Source of the DNA: DASPWW01 sp963841715
GTDB lineage: Bacteria > Actinomycetota > Thermoleophilia > Solirubrobacterales > 70-9
Direction: 5' to 3'
Length of the DNA stretch: 64,000 bases
NCBI GenBank assembly: GCA_963841715.1
Contig: CAWJDP010000004.1
Location: forward strand, 124,001-188,000
A program made the translations under genes and the position numbers. Below the pieces are notes generated by a model. That model was not told the origin of the DNA. It saw nothing but the letters and a program-made list of their open reading frames with translations, and did no database searches. Numbering within the stretch: position 1 is the stretch's first letter; each line of letters begins with the position of its first letter. Below, piece after piece: positions 1-9,025 of the stretch.

Positions 1-232
1 TGCCTGCCTCGGCCGCGTACTCGTACACGCGCTTGCCCGGCAGCGCGACCCGGCGCTCGCGGACGCCGGTCCGCGTCTCGATCCAGCGCTCGGCGACCCC
101 GAGGCGCTCGGCGATCGGAGCGTTGCCGACGACCGAGTCGGGCGCTGCGGCGCCGATCGAGACGATCGCCGCGCCGGCGAGGGCGCGCGGCTCGGTTGCC
201 GTGGCGGCGTCGGGGGCGGCGAGCTCAGGCAT
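1..232 (-). CDS. fabH: 3-oxoacyl-ACP synthase III (FabH), N-terminal part only
   Basis: Only the first ~77 codons lie in the window; the gene continues off the left edge. The ATG at 230-232 overlaps the fabD stop by 8 bases, so the two are translationally coupled. The visible residues contain an IGAAAPDSVV segment followed by WIETRTGVRERR, which matches the FabH N-terminus where the W-I-x-x-R-T-G-I-x-x-R-R signature is typical. FabH condenses acetyl- or branched acyl-CoA with malonyl-ACP to start type II fatty acid synthesis. The catalytic Cys-His-Asn residues are outside the window. The adjacent fabD supports the assignment. Confidence 0.85.
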   Translation of the reverse strand, partial: MPELAAPDAATATEPRALAGAAIVSIGAAAPDSVVGNAPIAERLGVAERWIETRTGVRERRVALPGKRVYEYAAEAG

Positions 233-1091
233 TGCCCGCGGCCGCCTTCTCGAGCGTCGCCGACTCGACCCCGTCGAGGGTGCGGCGAACGAGGTTCGTC
301 AGCACCTTGCCCGGGCCGGCCTCGAGGAAGCGCTCGACGCCGAGGTCGCGGATCGCGACCATCGTCTGGCGCCAGTTGACGGGCCTCGTCAGCGCGCTCG
401 CGAGCTGCTCGCGGATGTCCGTGAACGGGCTCGAGCTGATCGACGAGAACACCGGCACCCGCGGCTCCGCGAACTCGACCACGTCGAGCTCGGAGCGGAA
501 CTCGGGGACGACCGGCTCCATCGCCGGGGAGTGGAATGCGCCTTGGACCGGAAGCTTCATCGTCCGCACGCCCGCATCCTTGGCGAGCGCAATCGTCTCC
601 TCGAGCGCCTCGTCGGAGCCCGAGACAACAAGCTGACCGGGAGCGTTGTCGTTTGCGACGAGAACGCCGCTTCGCGCCGCCAGCGCGTGCACGCCCTCGT
701 CGTCGCCGAGCAGCGCCATCATCCCGCCGTGCGGGCCCAACTCGGCCGCCTCCTGCATCAGCGCGCCGCGCCGGACGGCGAGCCGCAGCCCGTCGAGCTC
801 GTCGATCGAGCCGCCGGCGACAAGCGCCGCGAGCTCGCCCAGCGAGTGCCCCGCGATCACGTCGGCCTCCGGGCGCCCGGCCCGGTCCCAGCCCGCGAGG
901 CTCGCGCACAGCATCGCCGGCTGGGCGAAGCGGGTGCCCTCGTCGATGCGCTCGAACGGGTCGGTCCCCATGATCTCGATCGCAGCCTCGAGCAGGTCGG
1001 GCCGCCGCTCGGCGACGAGCTCCCGCATCTCGGCCGTCTGGCTCCCCTGCCCGGGGAACATCAGCGCGCTCATTGTCATCGTCATCGTCAT
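225..1091 (-). CDS. fabD: Malonyl-CoA:ACP transacylase FabD
   Basis: Transfers malonyl groups from CoA to acyl carrier protein in type II fatty acid synthesis (cytosolic). About 288 residues, normal for the family. GQGSQ at residues 14-18, the nucleophile elbow GHSLGE with Ser83, and QGAFHSPA with His187 are all present. The start is ambiguous because four ATGs alternate with ACG codons (MTMTMTMS). I chose the first, at 1091, because a GGAG lies about 12 bases upstream; the last, at 1073, would give MSALMFPGQG and is also credible. Overlaps fabH by 8 bases. About 150 bases separate it from the response regulator gene upstream, so it probably has its own promoter. Confidence 0.93.
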   Translation of the reverse strand: MTMTMTMSALMFPGQGSQTAEMRELVAERRPDLLEAAIEIMGTDPFERIDEGTRFAQPAMLCASLAGWDRAGRPEADVIAGHSLGELAALVAGGSIDELDGLRLAVRRGALMQEAAELGPHGGMMALLGDDEGVHALAARSGVLVANDNAPGQLVVSGSDEALEETIALAKDAGVRTMKLPVQGAFHSPAMEPVVPEFRSELDVVEFAEPRVPVFSSISSSPFTDIREQLASALTRPVNWRQTMVAIRDLGVERFLEAGPGKVLTNLVRRTLDGVESATLEKAAAGNA

Positions 1092-1186
1092 TGGGCGTGG
1101 GTTCTCCGTGCCGGTCGTGGGGGTGGGCACGGGTCGGCGAACCTAGCCCCGCCGAGCCCTCGGTGGAACGCCCCGGCACACGCAAT

Positions 1187-1200
1187 CCCCCGATCGGGGG
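1187..1200. promoter_or_regulatory. Perfect 14-base palindrome upstream of fabD
   Basis: CCCCCGATCGGGGG is a perfect inverted repeat in the ~150-base gap between the response regulator stop and fabD. It could be an operator acting on fabD, or a hairpin ending the two-component transcript. No T-run follows on the minus strand, so a plain intrinsic terminator is unlikely. Function is inference. Confidence 0.3.
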
Positions 1201-1244
1201 GAGGGTGGGGCCCGGGCGGGGGGTGTCGGCCCAGATGAGTGCTG

Positions 1245-1850
1245 CTAGGCGGTGAGCCCGAGCCGCTCGGCGCGGCGCACGGCCTCGGCCCGGTTGCGGA
1301 CCCCGAGCTTGCGATACAGCGCGCTGGTGTGGTCCTTGACCGTGTGCGGGGAGAGGAACAGCCGGTGCGCGATCTCCTTGTTCGTGGCGCCGTTCGCGAT
1401 CAGCGCCAGGACCTCGCGCTCGCGACCGGAGAGGCTCGCCGGGGCGGGCTCGGAGCGAGGGGCGAACACGGTCATCCCCTTGCCGACCATGCGGACCGCG
1501 CGAGCGACGTCGGCGGCGCTCCAGTCCTTGCTCACGAATCCCGCCGCCCCCGCGACCCGGGCCGCCTCGGGCGAGATCCATCCGGCGCCGGAGATCAGCA
1601 GCACACGGGTGTCGGGAGAGACCTCCTTCACCGCCTCGCAGAGCTCGGCACCGGACTCCTCGCCGAGGAAGAGATCGATCAGCGCGACATGCGGCTTCAG
1701 GCGGCCGGCGACATCGATCGCCTCCTCGACGCTCGACGCGGCGACGCAGCGGTCGACCCAGCGCTGCTCGCTGAGCAGCATCCGGAACCCCCACTGGACG
1801 ACGTCGTGGTCGTCGACGACGAGGATCCGCATCGACTCCGCGGCGCTCAT
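1245..1850 (-). CDS. NarL/LuxR-family response regulator
   Basis: Two-component output protein, 201 residues. The receiver domain has the acidic pair Asp13-Asp14, phospho-acceptor Asp59 (in ALIDLFLG) and Lys108 (GFVSKDW). A LuxR-type helix-turn-helix follows from about residue 139, beginning SGREREVLAL and including NKEIAHRLFLSPHTVKDH. The start at 1850 overlaps the stop of the sensor kinase gene as ATGA, so the two are coupled. A longer reading would add 13 residues of poor coding quality. The target genes are unknown; the palindrome downstream, before fabD, is one candidate site. Confidence 0.9.
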   Translation of the reverse strand: MSAAESMRILVVDDHDVVQWGFRMLLSEQRWVDRCVAASSVEEAIDVAGRLKPHVALIDLFLGEESGAELCEAVKEVSPDTRVLLISGAGWISPEAARVAGAAGFVSKDWSAADVARAVRMVGKGMTVFAPRSEPAPASLSGREREVLALIANGATNKEIAHRLFLSPHTVKDHTSALYRKLGVRNRAEAVRRAERLGLTA

Positions 1851-2980
1851 CGGCTCTCCCCCGCCGGCAGCACCAGCCGCACCCGCCACGAGTCCTCGCC
1901 GAGCGGGCCGAACTCGACCATGCCCCCGAGCTGCACCGCCTCCAGCATCGCGAGCCGCAGGCCCATCCCGGCCCCGCGCGCCCCGCCGGCGTCCGGCTCC
2001 CCGGCGACGCCGTCGTTCTCGACCTCGAGCGAGAACGCGCCCTGCTGCTCGCCGATCCGCACGTCCACCCGGGTCGGGCGGGCGTGCTTGTCGCAGTTGC
2101 GAAGCGCCTCGGCGAGCACCGACTGGGTCAGCGGCTCGAGGCCCTCGGGGACCTCGGCGCCGGGCTCCCAGTCGAGCCGCAGCGGCAGGTGCGCGTAGTG
2201 GCCGCCGAGGCGCGTCATCTCCTCGCGCAGGGTCGCGCCGGTGTCGAGCGACGGCGCCGTCACCGGGCGCGCGAACGCGGCCCTCATGTCGGCAAGCGCC
2301 TCCTGGATCTCGTCGGCACAGCGGCGCCGCTCCTGCTCGCTGAGCTCGTGCTCGGAGCCGAGCACGAGCGAGACGCCGAACAGGCGCTGGACGACGCGCT
2401 GGTGGAGCTCGCGCGCGAGCTCGAGCCGCGCCGACAGCGTCCGGGCTCGGATCTGCTGGCCGACCCCGCGGCGCGAGCTCGCCGCGAGCGCCGCCGCCTT
2501 ACCGAGCGTGAGCATCGTCTGGCGCTCCTCCTCGGTGAGCTCGAAGTGGCCGCCGCCACGGTCGGCGAAGATGACCCCGAGCCAGCGCCCGGCGGCGGAC
2601 ACCGGCGTGCAGGTGAGGGTGGTGATCCCGGCGAAGCGCGCGTAGCGCTGCGGGACGTGGCGCGCGAGATCGTCGGAGACCTCGACGACGCGGTTCTCCG
2701 CCAGCGCGACCTGAGCGATCGGGGTCTCGTCGAGGGTGCCGAAGACCGGGGCGAGAAGCTCGCGGTCGAGCCCGTGGCTGCCCGCGGGGACGACGAGCTT
2801 GCGCGCCTCGTCGTAGAGCATCAGCCCCGCGCGCTCGAGCGAGGTCAGCCTGCAGAAGACCTCGCAGAGGCGGTCGAAGAAGCCGGTCCCCCGCGATTCG
2901 AACTCGTTCTCGAGCTCGGGGACAAGCCCGACGATGACATCGAGCGCCGTGGTCTCCGACTGGGCCGCAACTTCAGCCAA
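1847..2980 (-). CDS. GAF-domain sensor histidine kinase (HisKA_3 type)
   Basis: 377 residues with no membrane segment, so a soluble sensor. An N-terminal GAF-like domain spans roughly residues 25-170. A dimerisation/phosphoacceptor helix contains ELHQRVVQRL with His193, and an ATPase domain carries the N-box EALRNCDKHA (Asn295), the ENDG motif and GAGMGLRL. This is the NarX/DesK-like class that pairs with NarL-type regulators, consistent with the overlapping response regulator gene. The start is TTG (TTG GCT GAA); no ATG or GTG fits better, and only a weak AGG lies upstream. The signal sensed cannot be read from the sequence. Confidence 0.88.
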   Translation of the reverse strand: MAEVAAQSETTALDVIVGLVPELENEFESRGTGFFDRLCEVFCRLTSLERAGLMLYDEARKLVVPAGSHGLDRELLAPVFGTLDETPIAQVALAENRVVEVSDDLARHVPQRYARFAGITTLTCTPVSAAGRWLGVIFADRGGGHFELTEEERQTMLTLGKAAALAASSRRGVGQQIRARTLSARLELARELHQRVVQRLFGVSLVLGSEHELSEQERRRCADEIQEALADMRAAFARPVTAPSLDTGATLREEMTRLGGHYAHLPLRLDWEPGAEVPEGLEPLTQSVLAEALRNCDKHARPTRVDVRIGEQQGAFSLEVENDGVAGEPDAGGARGAGMGLRLAMLEAVQLGGMVEFGPLGEDSWRVRLVLPAGESR

Positions 2981-3012
2981 CAGGACACCTATGCATCAGG
3001 TGACGGATTGTT

Positions 3013-3702
3013 TCAGTCGACCTCGCGCACGGCGGCCTCGATCTCGGTCACCGAGGGCGAATTCTCGAGCTGCTTCGTGCCCCCGGGCCCGTCGACGACG
3101 ACCGCCGGCTCGGCCGTCAGCCTCAGGTCGACCGCGAGCTTGGCGTCGGACTCAACCCGCGCCTTGACCTGCGGCGAGTCGAGGTCGCTTTGCCACTTCT
3201 CGGCATCCCACTGCGGATCGGGGATCGCCGCGGCGACGCCGTCGAGGAAGTGCTGGCTGACCCCACTCGTCTTCACGTCGTCGATGTTGAGGAAGACCAG
3301 GTACGCGTACTGCCACTCGAAGTCCTGGAGGCCGGCGGCCGTCGCGGCGTACTGCGAAAGCGTCGTGTCGGTGGGCCCGATCGAGAAGTTCCGGAAGGTG
3401 AGCTTCGCCTGCTTCGAGCGCACGAGGTCCTCGGTCAGGCGCGGGACGGTGCTGACCTCGTAGGTCGCGCACTCTCCGCACTGGAGGTCGTTGAAGATCG
3501 AGATCGAGACCGGCGCATTCGGATCGCCGAGGTCGGGACCGTTCTGCTCGATGCCCCCGAACAGCCGCTGGACAGTGCCCGAGCCGCTGATCGGCGGCGG
3601 CGGGCCCTTCTCGCCGATCGACAGCGAGACGATCGCCGCGAGGATCGCGGCCGCGATGATGCCCATCCCGAGAATCGGGAACAGGCGGCTCCTCAGATTC
3701 AT
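3013..3702 (-). CDS. Membrane-anchored DsbA-like thioredoxin-fold protein
   Basis: 229 residues. One N-terminal transmembrane segment (about residues 8-30, LGMGIIAAAILAAIVSLSIG) probably anchors an extracytoplasmic domain. The core NAPVSISIFNDLQCGECATY carries a CxxC pair (Cys75, Cys78), as in DsbA-type oxidoreductases of actinobacteria. A cis-Pro-like context (TAEPAVVVDG) occurs near the C-terminus. Likely role: making or rearranging disulfides in exported proteins. It ends 33 bases from the histidine kinase start on the same strand, so the three genes could be co-transcribed. Substrate unknown. Confidence 0.75.
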   Translation of the reverse strand: MNLRSRLFPILGMGIIAAAILAAIVSLSIGEKGPPPPISGSGTVQRLFGGIEQNGPDLGDPNAPVSISIFNDLQCGECATYEVSTVPRLTEDLVRSKQAKLTFRNFSIGPTDTTLSQYAATAAGLQDFEWQYAYLVFLNIDDVKTSGVSQHFLDGVAAAIPDPQWDAEKWQSDLDSPQVKARVESDAKLAVDLRLTAEPAVVVDGPGGTKQLENSPSVTEIEAAVREVD

Positions 3703-3760
3703 GAACGCCTACCTGCCCCTCGCCTCGCAATCGGGCAGGGCCCGCTGCTCGCCGCCCAAG

Positions 3761-3994
3761 TCACCCTGCCACCGCCTTGTAGTAGCGAACCGCGAGCCCG
3801 GTCAGCAGGGTGCCGAACGCCTCCTCGATCGGCACCTTGGCCGCATTCGAGTACGCCTCGAGCCCCTGTGCCTCGATCGCGGCGCTGCGCTCGACGACCT
3901 CGTCGACGAGGTCGGAGTGCTCGTCGCAGAAGAACGCACCCATCGAGTACAGGTCCGTGTCCATCAGCGACTCGATGAACGAGGCCTCGTTCAC
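3761..3994 (-). CDS. Small protein of unknown function
   Basis: 77 residues, soluble and acidic in its first half, with one Cys (FFCDEH). I do not recognise a family. Codon use is GC-rich at third positions like its neighbours. It sits 58 bases upstream of the DsbA-like gene on the same strand, so it may share the transcript. No catalytic motif or signal peptide is visible. Confidence 0.5.
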   Translation of the reverse strand: MNEASFIESLMDTDLYSMGAFFCDEHSDLVDEVVERSAAIEAQGLEAYSNAAKVPIEEAFGTLLTGLAVRYYKAVAG

Positions 3995-4055
3995 GCCGGA
4001 ATCCTAGTCGCCCGGCCGAACCCGGCGGCTATGCCGGAAATTGCGAGCTTTTCGG

Positions 4056-4083
4056 TTGACACGTCGGGGCGGAGCGATATACA
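4056..4083 (+). promoter_or_regulatory. Near-consensus sigma-70 promoter for the 61-residue protein
   Basis: A perfect TTGACA at 4056-4061 is followed after 16 bases by TATACA at 4078-4083 (or ATACAT at a 17-base spacing). A strong GAGGAGG lies at 4104-4110, ahead of the GTG at 4122. This is one of the two best promoter matches in the window. Confidence 0.7.
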
Positions 4084-4121
4084 TGCAACTGCTGCAGCAA
4101 ACAGAGGAGGACAATTTTCAA

Positions 4122-4307
4122 GTGGCGAATCACCTGACGCCCACCGAGCTCGCGCAGGAGGTCAATATGAGGCGGCGGGAGGTGATCTCGAAGTGCATGG
4201 AGATGGGCGTACCGATCTTCAACGGACGCATCGACAAGACTCTGTTCATCTCCAATCTGCGCCGGATCCAGGCCGCCGGAAAGAGCGGCCCGGCGACCGC
4301 CGCCTAG
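4122..4307 (+). CDS. Small protein resembling an IF-2 N-terminal-type helical module
   Basis: 61 residues starting at a GTG placed 11 bases after a strong GAGGAGG. A longer reading from 4041 would begin upstream of the promoter -35 element and is rejected. The stretch LTPTELAQEVNMRRREVISK followed by MGVPIFNGRID resembles the small helical domain at the N-terminus of translation initiation factor IF-2 (pattern: LA-x-E-L/V-N-x-x-x-x-E-V-I-x-K). As a free protein it might bind nucleic acid or the ribosome. Family membership is inferred from pattern only. It lies alone between the DsbA-like block and the acyl-CoA synthetase gene, with its own promoter. Confidence 0.6.
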   Translation: MANHLTPTELAQEVNMRRREVISKCMEMGVPIFNGRIDKTLFISNLRRIQAAGKSGPATAA

Positions 4308-4395
4308 TCCCCTGGTACCTGGGGGGTTCAAATAGACTCCTTCCCGGTGCGGAGAGGCCCGCACCTGACGATCTGACGACCGGGGAAGGAGAACA

Positions 4396-6231
4396 ATGGA
4401 GACCGCGACCGTCGAGGCTGTCGGCGAGGCCAGTCACGCCAGCACGGGCAGCAAGACGATCGCCGACCTGCTACCGCTGGCCGCGGCGAAGAACGGGCCC
4501 CGGCGCGCGGTTCTCTACAAGGACGACTCCGGCCGCCTGATCTCGAAGACCTACGCCGAGGTCGGCGAGATCGTCCGCAGCCTCGCGCTCGGGTTGATCG
4601 ACGCTCGGGGTCGAGCCCGGGGACAAGGTCTCGATCCTCGCCAACACGCGTCCCGAGTGGACGTACTTCGACTTCGCCGCGCTCAGCGTCGGCGCGACGG
4701 TCGTCCCGATCTACCAGACCAACTCCCCCGAGGAGTGCCAGTACGTGCTCGAGAACTCCGACGCGCGCGCCGTCGTCGTCGAGGACGACGAGCAGCTCGA
4801 GAAGATCCGCGCCGTCCGCGACAAGCTGCCGAAGCTTGAGTTCGTGATCCGGATGACGGGCGAGTCGGACGACACGATCTCGACCGACGAGCTCGTCGCC
4901 CGCGGGACCGCCCACACGGAGGCCGAATGGGAGGAGCGGTGGCGCTCGGTCGGCCCCGGCGACATGTGCACGTTCATTTACACGTCGGGCACCACCGGGC
5001 CGCCGAAGGGCTGCGTGATCAGCCACGGCAACTACCGCTCGATGCTCGACATGATCCACTCGGTCAGCGTCCTCACCGAAGACGAGCTGACCTACCTCTA
5101 CCTTCCGCTCGCGCACTCGTTTGCGCTCCTGGTCCAGCTCGGGACCTTCGACCTCGGCGCGGCGCTCGCGTTCTGGGAGCGCGACCCGCTGAAGATCATG
5201 CCCAACATCGCCGAGGTGAAGCCGACCTACTTCCCGTCGGTGCCGCGGATCTTCGAGAAGATCTACACGGCCGCGACGACCAAGGCCGAGCAGGCGGGCG
5301 GGATCCAGAAGACGGATCTTCTGGTGGGCGATCGAGCGTCGGCAAGAAGGTCCGCGCGGACGAGCGCCGGGGCGCTCGTCCGGGCCGCTGCTGAGGCTCC
5401 AGCACGCAATCGCCGACCGGCTCGTGCTGTCGAACATCCGCAAGCTGTTCGGGGGCCGGCTGAAGCTCGCCGTCTCCGGCGCCGCGCCGATCAACCCCGA
5501 CATCCTGCGCTTCTTCGACGCCGCCGGCGTGCTGGTGCTCGAGGGCTGGGGGATGACGGAGACGTCGACCGCGGCGACGATCTCGACCCCGGAGGACTTC
5601 AAGTTCGGCACGGTCGGCAAGCCGTTCCCCGGCGTCGAGGTGAAGATCGCCGACGACGGCGAGATCCTCGTCAGGGGGCCGAACATCTTCCAGGGCTACT
5701 ACAAGAACGAGGAGGCGACCGCGCGAGACGCTCGTCGACGGCTGGCTGCACACCGGCGACATCGGCGAGATCGACGCCGACGGCTATCTGAAGATCACCG
5801 GCCGCAAGAAGGACATCATCATCACCGCCGGCGGCAAGAACATCACCCCCGCGAACCTCGAGGGCGAGATCAAGCAGTGCCAGTTGGTCTCCCAGTGCGT
5901 CGTCATCGGCGACCGGCGGCCCTACCTGGTCGCGCTCGTCACCCTCGACCCCGAGGAGGTCGCGACGTATCGCGAAGGAGGATCCCGGCGATGCCGGAGG
6001 AGCCCGCCTCGATGGCCGAGGTGCGAACGCGTCCGCGAGCTGATCAGGGACCACATCGAGCGAGATCAACAACAAGTTCGCCCGCGTCGAGCAGGTGAAG
6101 AAGTTCGAGATCCTGCCGCAGCGACCTCTCGCAGGAGGGCGGCGAGCTGACGCCGACGATGAAGGTCAAGCGCAACGTCGTCGCCGACAAGTACGCCGCC
6201 GCAGATCGAGAAGCTGTACGGCGGCGCCTAC
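4396..6231 (+). pseudogene. Long-chain fatty-acid-CoA ligase (AMP-forming), frame broken by many indels
   Basis: Activates fatty acids to acyl-CoA through acyl-AMP. ATG 4396 follows GGGGAAGGAG. Reading across frames gives a ~600-residue protein of the FadD15/FACL type: the P-loop YTSGTTGPPKG, GWGMTETS, WLHTGDIGEI, the Lys-bearing GRKKDIIITAGGKNI, and a C-terminus near EKLYGGAY. The frame changes at about 4603, 5325, 5337, 5388, 5724, 5971, 5981, 6024, 6061, 6122 and 6201. Most are one extra C between two Gs or one extra G between two Cs. Protein motifs are otherwise intact and no substitution stops are needed, so sequence error is likelier than decay. The exact 3' end is uncertain; it meets the convergent patatin gene. 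Confidence 0.8.
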
Positions 6232-7516
6232 GTCCGAGCTCGCGCGTCTGCCGCAGCAGCGCGCTCGTCGTCTGCTCGAGGACGCGCCGCCAGGCCGAGG
6301 TCTGCTCCGCGCTCGCGCTCGACCTGGTCGAGCACGTGGCTGACGCGGGCCGCGGAGATCTCGATGCCGTGGCGCTCGGCGATCGCCCGGTAGCGCTCGT
6401 AGTCGCGCGCCAGCCGCAGCGTCACCGACTCGAAGCCGTGCTTGGCGATCTCGAGCCGCGCCGAGTAGTCCAGGATCGAGGTGCCGAACATCAGCTCGTC
6501 GTCGAGCTCGGGCTCGATCAGGATGATGTCGACGCCGGGGTAGCGTTGCCTCCCAGTCCTCGACGGCGCGGTGCAGGCGGTCGTGGGCGATGATGCGGAA
6601 CGCCTGGTTGGCGATCGCGACGAAGCCCATGTCGGAGACCCGCCGGACGCGGTCGCCGAAGATCGTCGGCATCCGCTTGCTGAAGTCGTTGACGAACGGG
6701 ACGATCGGGTTGACGACGACGATGAACTTGGCGCCGCGCTCGACCGCGATGTCGACGTTCGTCGTCGAGCGGATGCCGCCGTCGATGAACTCGCGGCCCT
6801 TGATCTCGACCGGCGTCGTAGACGAGCGGCAGCGCGCTCGATGCGGCGACCGCGGTCGAGATCGGCACGCTCGGCCCACTCGCCCTCGCCGAGGACGACG
6901 CGCTCGGTGGTGTCGAGGTCGGTCGCGGTGAGGTAGAGCTCGCGGCTCGAGCATCCGGAAGTCGTCGGTGCGATCGGGGTCGGCGAGCGACCTCGGCGAC
7001 GTAGCGCTCGATGCCCGCGGCCGTCGTAGAGGCCGTTCGGCAGGCCGGCGGCGAGGCCGTCGACAGACGTCCATCGACCGAGATCTCGCCGACGCGGCCC
7101 GCGAGCTCGCGGGCCATGCCGGCGAGCCGGAACGGGAACAGCGACCGACGGCGTGGCGAAGCCCCGGTAGTTCGGCCGCAGCAGCATCGCTGAGGTCCAT
7201 GTCCCGCAGCGGCGAGGGCGAGGTTCGGGTTCAGCACCCGCATCATCTCCTCGGGCGTGACGCCGTTGGCGAGCAGGCTGGCGACGAACGAGCCGGCGCT
7301 CGTGCCGACGTAGACGTCGAACTCGTTCACGGTCTGGTTGACGGCGAGCAGGTCGAGCGCGCGCAGCGCGCCGATCTCGTACACGCCGCCGGTGAAGCCG
7401 CCGCCGCCGAGGACGAGCGCGGTCTTCGACTGGCGCCTGCGGCGGCGGCGCGTGCGGGCGGCCCGCTGTTCCTGCTCGCCGTCTGCTGGCGTGTCTAGCT
7501 GGACCACCTCTCCCAT
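6228..7516 (-). pseudogene. Patatin-like phospholipase, frame broken by many indels
   Basis: Predicted serine lipid acyl-hydrolase. From ATG 7516 the protein opens MGEVVQLD, then a basic stretch, the oxyanion loop LVLGGGGFTGGVYEIGAL and the nucleophile motif VGTSAGSF (Gly-x-Ser-x-Gly). Later, in other frames, come EFIDGGIRSTTNVDI with the catalytic Asp (DGG) and a C-terminal DIILIEPELDDELMFGTS. The parts are recovered only by switching frame about ten times between 6290 and 7215, again mostly single extra G or C at CC/GG steps. An upstream in-frame reading to 7579 is less likely. Convergent with the acyl-CoA synthetase gene; both act on fatty acyl groups, but that link is inference. Confidence 0.75.
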
Positions 7517-7690
7517 CGGCCGCTGGCGTTTATACCAGGCTGGGCAGGCTGAACGGCCAGCCAGCATCATTCCGCTCACGTGCTCCGGTCCCGCTCGCTC
7601 GCAGTCAAATCACCGACAGCCTTGCTCGCTCGCTTCCCCGGCCGCGATGAGCGGGTTCGTAGCGTGACGAGCTCATCTACGCTTCTTTGC

Positions 7691-9019
7691 GTGCGTTGGG
7701 CCAGGGGAAGCGCGCTCGTGGCTGTGGCCGTCGTCGGCCTCGCGCTGCCCGCTGCCTCGGCCGAGGCGATCGGACCCGACGTTCCCGTGAAGACACCGGT
7801 CGCGAAGGCGGGCTCGGCCGCCGCGTCCGACTCCTCACTCTCGCTCACGGGTCTGCGCCGCGGCCTCGGCTCGCTCGCCCACCGGGCGGGTGGCGGCACC
7901 GGAGTCTGGGTCTACGACGCAGACGCCAACGACCACCGCTCTCTGTTCGGCTTCCATCCCCGGACACGCAGGATTCTCGCCTCGAACACGAAGCTGTTCA
8001 CGACCTCCGCCGTCCTCGGGCGCATGGGACCCGACCACCAGCTGCGCACGACCGCGTACGCGAAGGGCTCACCGTACGACGGCGCCATCTCAGGCGGCAT
8101 CTACCTGGTGGGAGACGGCGACCCAACGCTGTCGAGCGCCTCGTTCGCCCGCCATCACAACACGCCGCTGACCCGGCTCCGCGACCTCGCGCTCGACGTC
8201 CGCCACGCAGGCGTGCGCCGCGTGAAAGGACCGATCCACGCCGACGCGTCGATCTTCGACGCCCATCGCGGGACCCCCGCGACCGGCTTCCACACCAGCG
8301 CCGACCTCGGACCGCTGTCGGGGCTGACCTACAACTCCGGCCTCGCCGGTGGGCATTACGCGGGCGACCCCGCGCGCGAAGCGGGCAAGGCGTTCCGCGC
8401 CGCGCTGCACAAGGTCGGCGTCAAGGTCTCGGGCAAGGTCGACCGCCGCCGGATGCCGGGCTCGCTGCGTCACACCGACCCGCTCGGCGGTGTCCACTCG
8501 CCGCCGCTGTCGCGGATCGTCGCCGCGACGAACAAGCCGTCGAACAACTACTACGCCGAGATGCTGCTGAAGCGTCTCGGCGCGAACCCAGGCGGCGCCA
8601 AGGGGACGACCCGCCGCGGCACAAAGGTCGTGGCCCGATTCGCGAAGGCCCACGGCGTCCACGTCCACACCCACGACGGCTCGGGCCTCAGCCGGCGCGA
8701 CCGCGCCTCGCCGCAGCAGGTCGGCAAGCTGCTCGTCGCGATGCGCCACGACTCGGCGAAGCAGGCGTTCGCCGACTCGCTCCCGATCGCCGGGCGCGAG
8801 GGCACGGTCGCGGGCCGAATGCGCGGCACCGCCGCCGCCGGCCACTGCCACACCAAGACCGGCACCCTGACCGGGGTCTCGGCACTGTCCGGGTATTGCT
8901 TCGGGGCCGGCCACGGCACGGTCGCGTTCTCGATCCTGATGAACGGCGTGGGCAACATCATCACCGCGCACCAGATCCAGGACCGAATGGCGGCCCTGAT
9001 CGCGCGCTACAAGCCCTGA
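7691..9019 (+). CDS. dacB: D-alanyl-D-alanine carboxypeptidase / PBP4-type (peptidase S13)
   Basis: Trims or cleaves peptidoglycan stem peptides outside the membrane. Starting at GTG 7691 it has a signal peptide (WARGSALVAVAVVGLALPAA, with a likely cut after ASAEA) and 442 residues, usual for the family. The three penicillin-binding motifs are present in order: SNTK with Ser98 and Lys101, SNN at 284-286, and KTG at 389-391 (HTKTGTLTG). An alternative upstream GTG at 7580 would bury the signal peptide and is rejected. No clear Shine-Dalgarno is seen. It is divergent from the patatin gene, and nothing else is recognised in the 174-base gap. Confidence 0.9.
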   Translation: MRWARGSALVAVAVVGLALPAASAEAIGPDVPVKTPVAKAGSAAASDSSLSLTGLRRGLGSLAHRAGGGTGVWVYDADANDHRSLFGFHPRTRRILASNTKLFTTSAVLGRMGPDHQLRTTAYAKGSPYDGAISGGIYLVGDGDPTLSSASFARHHNTPLTRLRDLALDVRHAGVRRVKGPIHADASIFDAHRGTPATGFHTSADLGPLSGLTYNSGLAGGHYAGDPAREAGKAFRAALHKVGVKVSGKVDRRRMPGSLRHTDPLGGVHSPPLSRIVAATNKPSNNYYAEMLLKRLGANPGGAKGTTRRGTKVVARFAKAHGVHVHTHDGSGLSRRDRASPQQVGKLLVAMRHDSAKQAFADSLPIAGREGTVAGRMRGTAAAGHCHTKTGTLTGVSALSGYCFGAGHGTVAFSILMNGVGNIITAHQIQDRMAALIARYKP

Positions 9020-9025
9020 CTCACG

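Noticed and set aside
4396..7516. Acyl-CoA synthetase and patatin genes as true decayed pseudogenes
   Set aside because: Motifs and codon quality are intact between indels and the events follow one simple pattern; decay would also show substitutions and stops. Kept as frame-broken, probably artefactual.
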